Part shown: piece after piece, positions 63,701 to 64,000 of the stretch
How positions within the stretch are numbered: position 1 is the first letter of the stretch
Layout: each line of letters opens with the position of its first letter
DNA from: Diplosphaera chodatii
Taxonomy: Eukaryota > Chlorophyta > Trebouxiophyceae > Prasiolales > Stichococcaceae
DNA length: 64,000 nt
Direction: 5' to 3'
Assembly (NCBI GenBank): GCA_032358165.1
Contig: JAALGY010000016.1
Coordinates: 186,001 to 250,000 of the forward strand
Notes under the pieces: generated by a model
Told to the model about the DNA's origin: nothing
Databases searched by the model: none
Seen by the model: only the letters and a program-made list of their open reading frames with translations
Made by a program: the position numbers and the translations under genes

Positions 63701-64000
63701 GCTGTGTGGGATGTGCGCATAGCATCAAGCATGGCTTCCCATGTTTCGAGCTGCTCCAACATGTCCCGGATATCAGGGACCGACCTGCGATCGATTCGTG
63801 CCACCACATGGCCGCCACCACCTTAAATCAGCTGGTAGGATGACCATGCCAAATCGGGGTAGCAGGGGCTGATGGTGTAATTGCTGACCACTTGCCTGCT
63901 GTCGGCCGAGAATGCCGTAATGTCCCAGCTGACACTAAACTGTTGTATGCAACGATACTCTTCAAGCGATGCTGCAAACTCAGCAGCATCTGCAAAATCG
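60708..64000 (-). CDS. Dynein heavy chain tail/linker region, truncated before the motor; runs off the right edge
   Basis: The minus strand reads, from the right edge leftward, a series of short exons matching the DHC_N2/linker region of axonemal-type dynein heavy chains. Segments seen: EEYRCIQQFSVSWDITAFSA (63896 to edge), VPDIRDMLEQLETWEAML, LALSERLTDLQAYMQLQ (about 63440-63340), VDEMYDLLAFYGQAVPTGDQ (about 63160-63100), NGLPVEQFEALAAAQEEAAW with LEVWSVYQAVADNMSA (about 62480-62350), LPLLRLLAAPQLRDRHWASI (about 62080-62000), FKGLDIVRLQDSITQDEAGI (about 61895-61830), LLEGLLECQPLWLRLAPIFA (about 61140-61060) and DWRTLMSRFAAAP to AVQGGLNDI (about 60890-60755). These align with the dynein pattern FGLPVTxYPEL, RHWxxI, WLYLEPIFSS and KGLNDYLE. 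The frame then stops at 60708. AAA modules, stalk and C-terminus do not follow. Possibly a pseudogene. Many exon edges are uncertain. Confidence 0.7.
63785..63895 (-). other. GC-AG intron in the dynein fragment
   Basis: The exon ends AGCAG and the intron starts GCAAGTGG; the acceptor TCGCAG precedes GTCGG. The join reads FSADSR then SVPDIRDM in frame. It matches the GC-donor consensus, but family conservation at this point is weaker than in the carrier gene. Confidence 0.6.

Overview
This window is nuclear DNA of a green alga, most likely a coccoid trebouxiophyte. Exons are GC-rich and Ala/Gln-rich. Genes are broken by many short introns, mostly 70-250 nt, with donors of the GTGCGT/GTGAGT type and acceptors of the TGCAG type. 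Several genes have the chlorophyte poly(A) motif TGTAA downstream. There is a plastid menaquinone/phylloquinone-type methyltransferase gene, and a CCCTAAA telomere-type motif sits in one intron. Nothing in the window is bacterial, and I saw no rRNA, tRNA, CRISPR array or intact transposon. Lineage is inferred from style and gene content, not from a search.

Layout, left to right: a membrane-anchored short-chain dehydrogenase (+, 473-1913); a FemAB-like/DUF482 N-acyltransferase (-, 2106-4902); a ribokinase with a probable organelle-targeting leader (-, 5712-7565); the SSU processome protein UTP6 (-, 7883-11265); coatomer gamma (+, 12017-17818); a 2.1 kb gene-free stretch of different sequence style; a very large low-complexity protein with one GATA-type zinc finger (+, 19959-26762); proteasome lid deubiquitinase RPN11 (+, 27489-29453); ESCRT-I subunit VPS28 (+, 30170-31042); a MenG/UbiE methyltransferase (-, 31217-32628); AP-4 adaptor epsilon (+, 33466-39126); GPI ethanolamine-phosphate transferase PIG-O (+, 39651-45741); a tropinone-reductase-like dehydrogenase (-, 45892-47772); a GT15 (KRE2/MNT1-type) mannosyltransferase (+, 49766-52006); mitochondrial lipoyl synthase (-, 52474-54745); a WBP2/GRAM family protein (+, 55380-56873); the mitochondrial ADP/ATP carrier (-, 57307-60242); and a dynein heavy-chain tail/linker region that stops at 60708 and runs off the right edge (-).

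The genes are mostly independent housekeeping loci. Membrane traffic is well represented (COPI gamma, AP-4 epsilon, VPS28), as are Golgi/ER glycan and GPI-anchor synthesis (GT15, PIG-O) and mitochondrial metabolism (lipoyl synthase, ADP/ATP carrier). Neighbouring genes on opposite strands share short divergent or convergent spacers. Exon boundaries were placed by reading donor/acceptor sites together with protein-family continuity. Where I could not fix them I say so.

The most unusual features are a dynein heavy chain that ends inside the linker with no AAA motor after it, a roughly 1,490-residue GATA-finger protein whose zinc knuckle is C-x4-C instead of C-x2-C, an AP-4 epsilon whose C-terminal tail is rich in DLL/DPF motifs, and two GC-AG introns.
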